Assembly: GCA_937997955.1 (NCBI GenBank)
Contig: CALLDR010000127.1
Location: 1 to 6,358, forward strand
Direction of reading: 5' to 3'
DNA: 6,358 bases
From: an uncultured Emergencia sp.
Lineage (GTDB): Bacteria; Bacillota; Clostridia; Peptostreptococcales; Anaerovoracaceae
This document shows positions 6,102 through 6,358 of this stretch, in pieces; within the stretch, counting starts at the first letter, position 1; each line of letters starts with the position of its first letter. The position numbers and the translations under genes are program-made. The notes under the pieces are model-generated. The model ran no database searches. It saw only the letters and a list, made by a program, of their open reading frames with translations, and was not told where the DNA came from.

Positions 6102-6358
6102 TTACCGGCCTTCCTGCTCCCGCTCATTTCTTTCAAATTCTTCAAGAATACGAATCATTTCCGCAGGTGAAACAATAAACTCGCGAATAGGATAATGCTT
6201 TTGATTCCCTGTTACCAAATACGCATCATCCTCTCTCTTCTCCATGGCAACCTCATAAAATATCAGGTCATCCATATCGATCAGAATTTCACCCGTAGGC
6301 ATAGGGTAAACCTCAATCCCAAACTGCTGTATCGCTCCTAAAATTTTCCTTATGGTTT
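6102..6358 (-). CDS. PIN-domain protein, putative toxin-type ribonuclease, partial (5' end beyond window)
   Basis: The reading frame stays open from the stop at 6102 to the right edge, giving 84 C-terminal residues. The first ATG at 6302 is internal (the frame upstream reads TIRKILGAIQQFGIEVYP), so this is not a 66-aa protein. The match is to the end of PIN_3/COG1569 proteins: the acidic DMDDLIFYEVAME (27-39 of the visible part), then EDDAYLVTGNQKHYP (42-56) and a closing IVSPAEMIRIL helix. Acidic residues in these motifs contribute to the metal-binding nuclease site in PIN domains. Members are often the toxic RNase of type II toxin-antitoxin pairs, with the antitoxin gene usually just upstream; that region is outside the window, so the toxin role is unproven. 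A terminator follows. Confidence 0.85.
   Translation of the reverse strand, partial: TIRKILGAIQQFGIEVYPMPTGEILIDMDDLIFYEVAMEKREDDAYLVTGNQKHYPIREFIVSPAEMIRILEEFERNEREQEGR

Noticed and set aside
6102..6302. A stand-alone 66-aa protein starting at the ATG at 6302
   Set aside because: The same frame continues open upstream with PIN-like sequence to the window edge and no good ribosome binding site precedes 6302, so the ATG is internal.

Overview
The window (about 6.4 kb, moderate GC) looks like a chromosomal segment of an anaerobic Firmicute, most likely class Clostridia. The reasons are strong AGGAGG-type ribosome binding sites, sigma-A-like promoters, a pyruvate, phosphate dikinase that aligns nearly residue for residue with my recollection of the Clostridium symbiosum enzyme, and a DUF2975 membrane protein paired with a small YozG-type regulator. 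The genus cannot be fixed from the sequence alone. All five genes that can be supported lie on the minus strand, so the window reads right to left.

Layout from right to left: (1) the C-terminal 84 residues of a PIN-domain protein of the toxin-like PIN_3/COG1569 type, whose start lies beyond the right edge, followed by a hairpin terminator with T-tracts on both strands; (2) ppdK, complete at 876 aa, with a candidate promoter about 65-90 bp upstream and a strong hairpin terminator downstream; (3) a gene-free stretch of about 490 bp holding three diverged copies of a roughly 36-bp palindromic repeat, plus the promoter of the next gene; (4) a 404-aa major facilitator superfamily transporter with a perfect 10-bp palindrome just after its predicted transcription start; (5) a gene-free stretch of about 380 bp with an 18-bp tandem repeat that runs into a long perfect hairpin, then a near-consensus promoter carrying two similar palindromes; (6) a 299-aa membrane protein with a DUF2975-like C-terminal half; (7) eight bases further on, a small HTH regulator cut by the left edge.

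The genes appear to be separate transcription units with no shared pathway. PpdK handles pyruvate/PEP interconversion. The MFS protein exports or imports an unknown solute. The membrane protein and HTH regulator form an operon that is probably autoregulated through the paired operators. I see no new multi-gene system. The most interesting signals are non-coding: the paired palindromes at 1109-1172, the dispersed hairpin repeat at 2817-3036, and the tandem repeat fused to a hairpin at 1305-1404.
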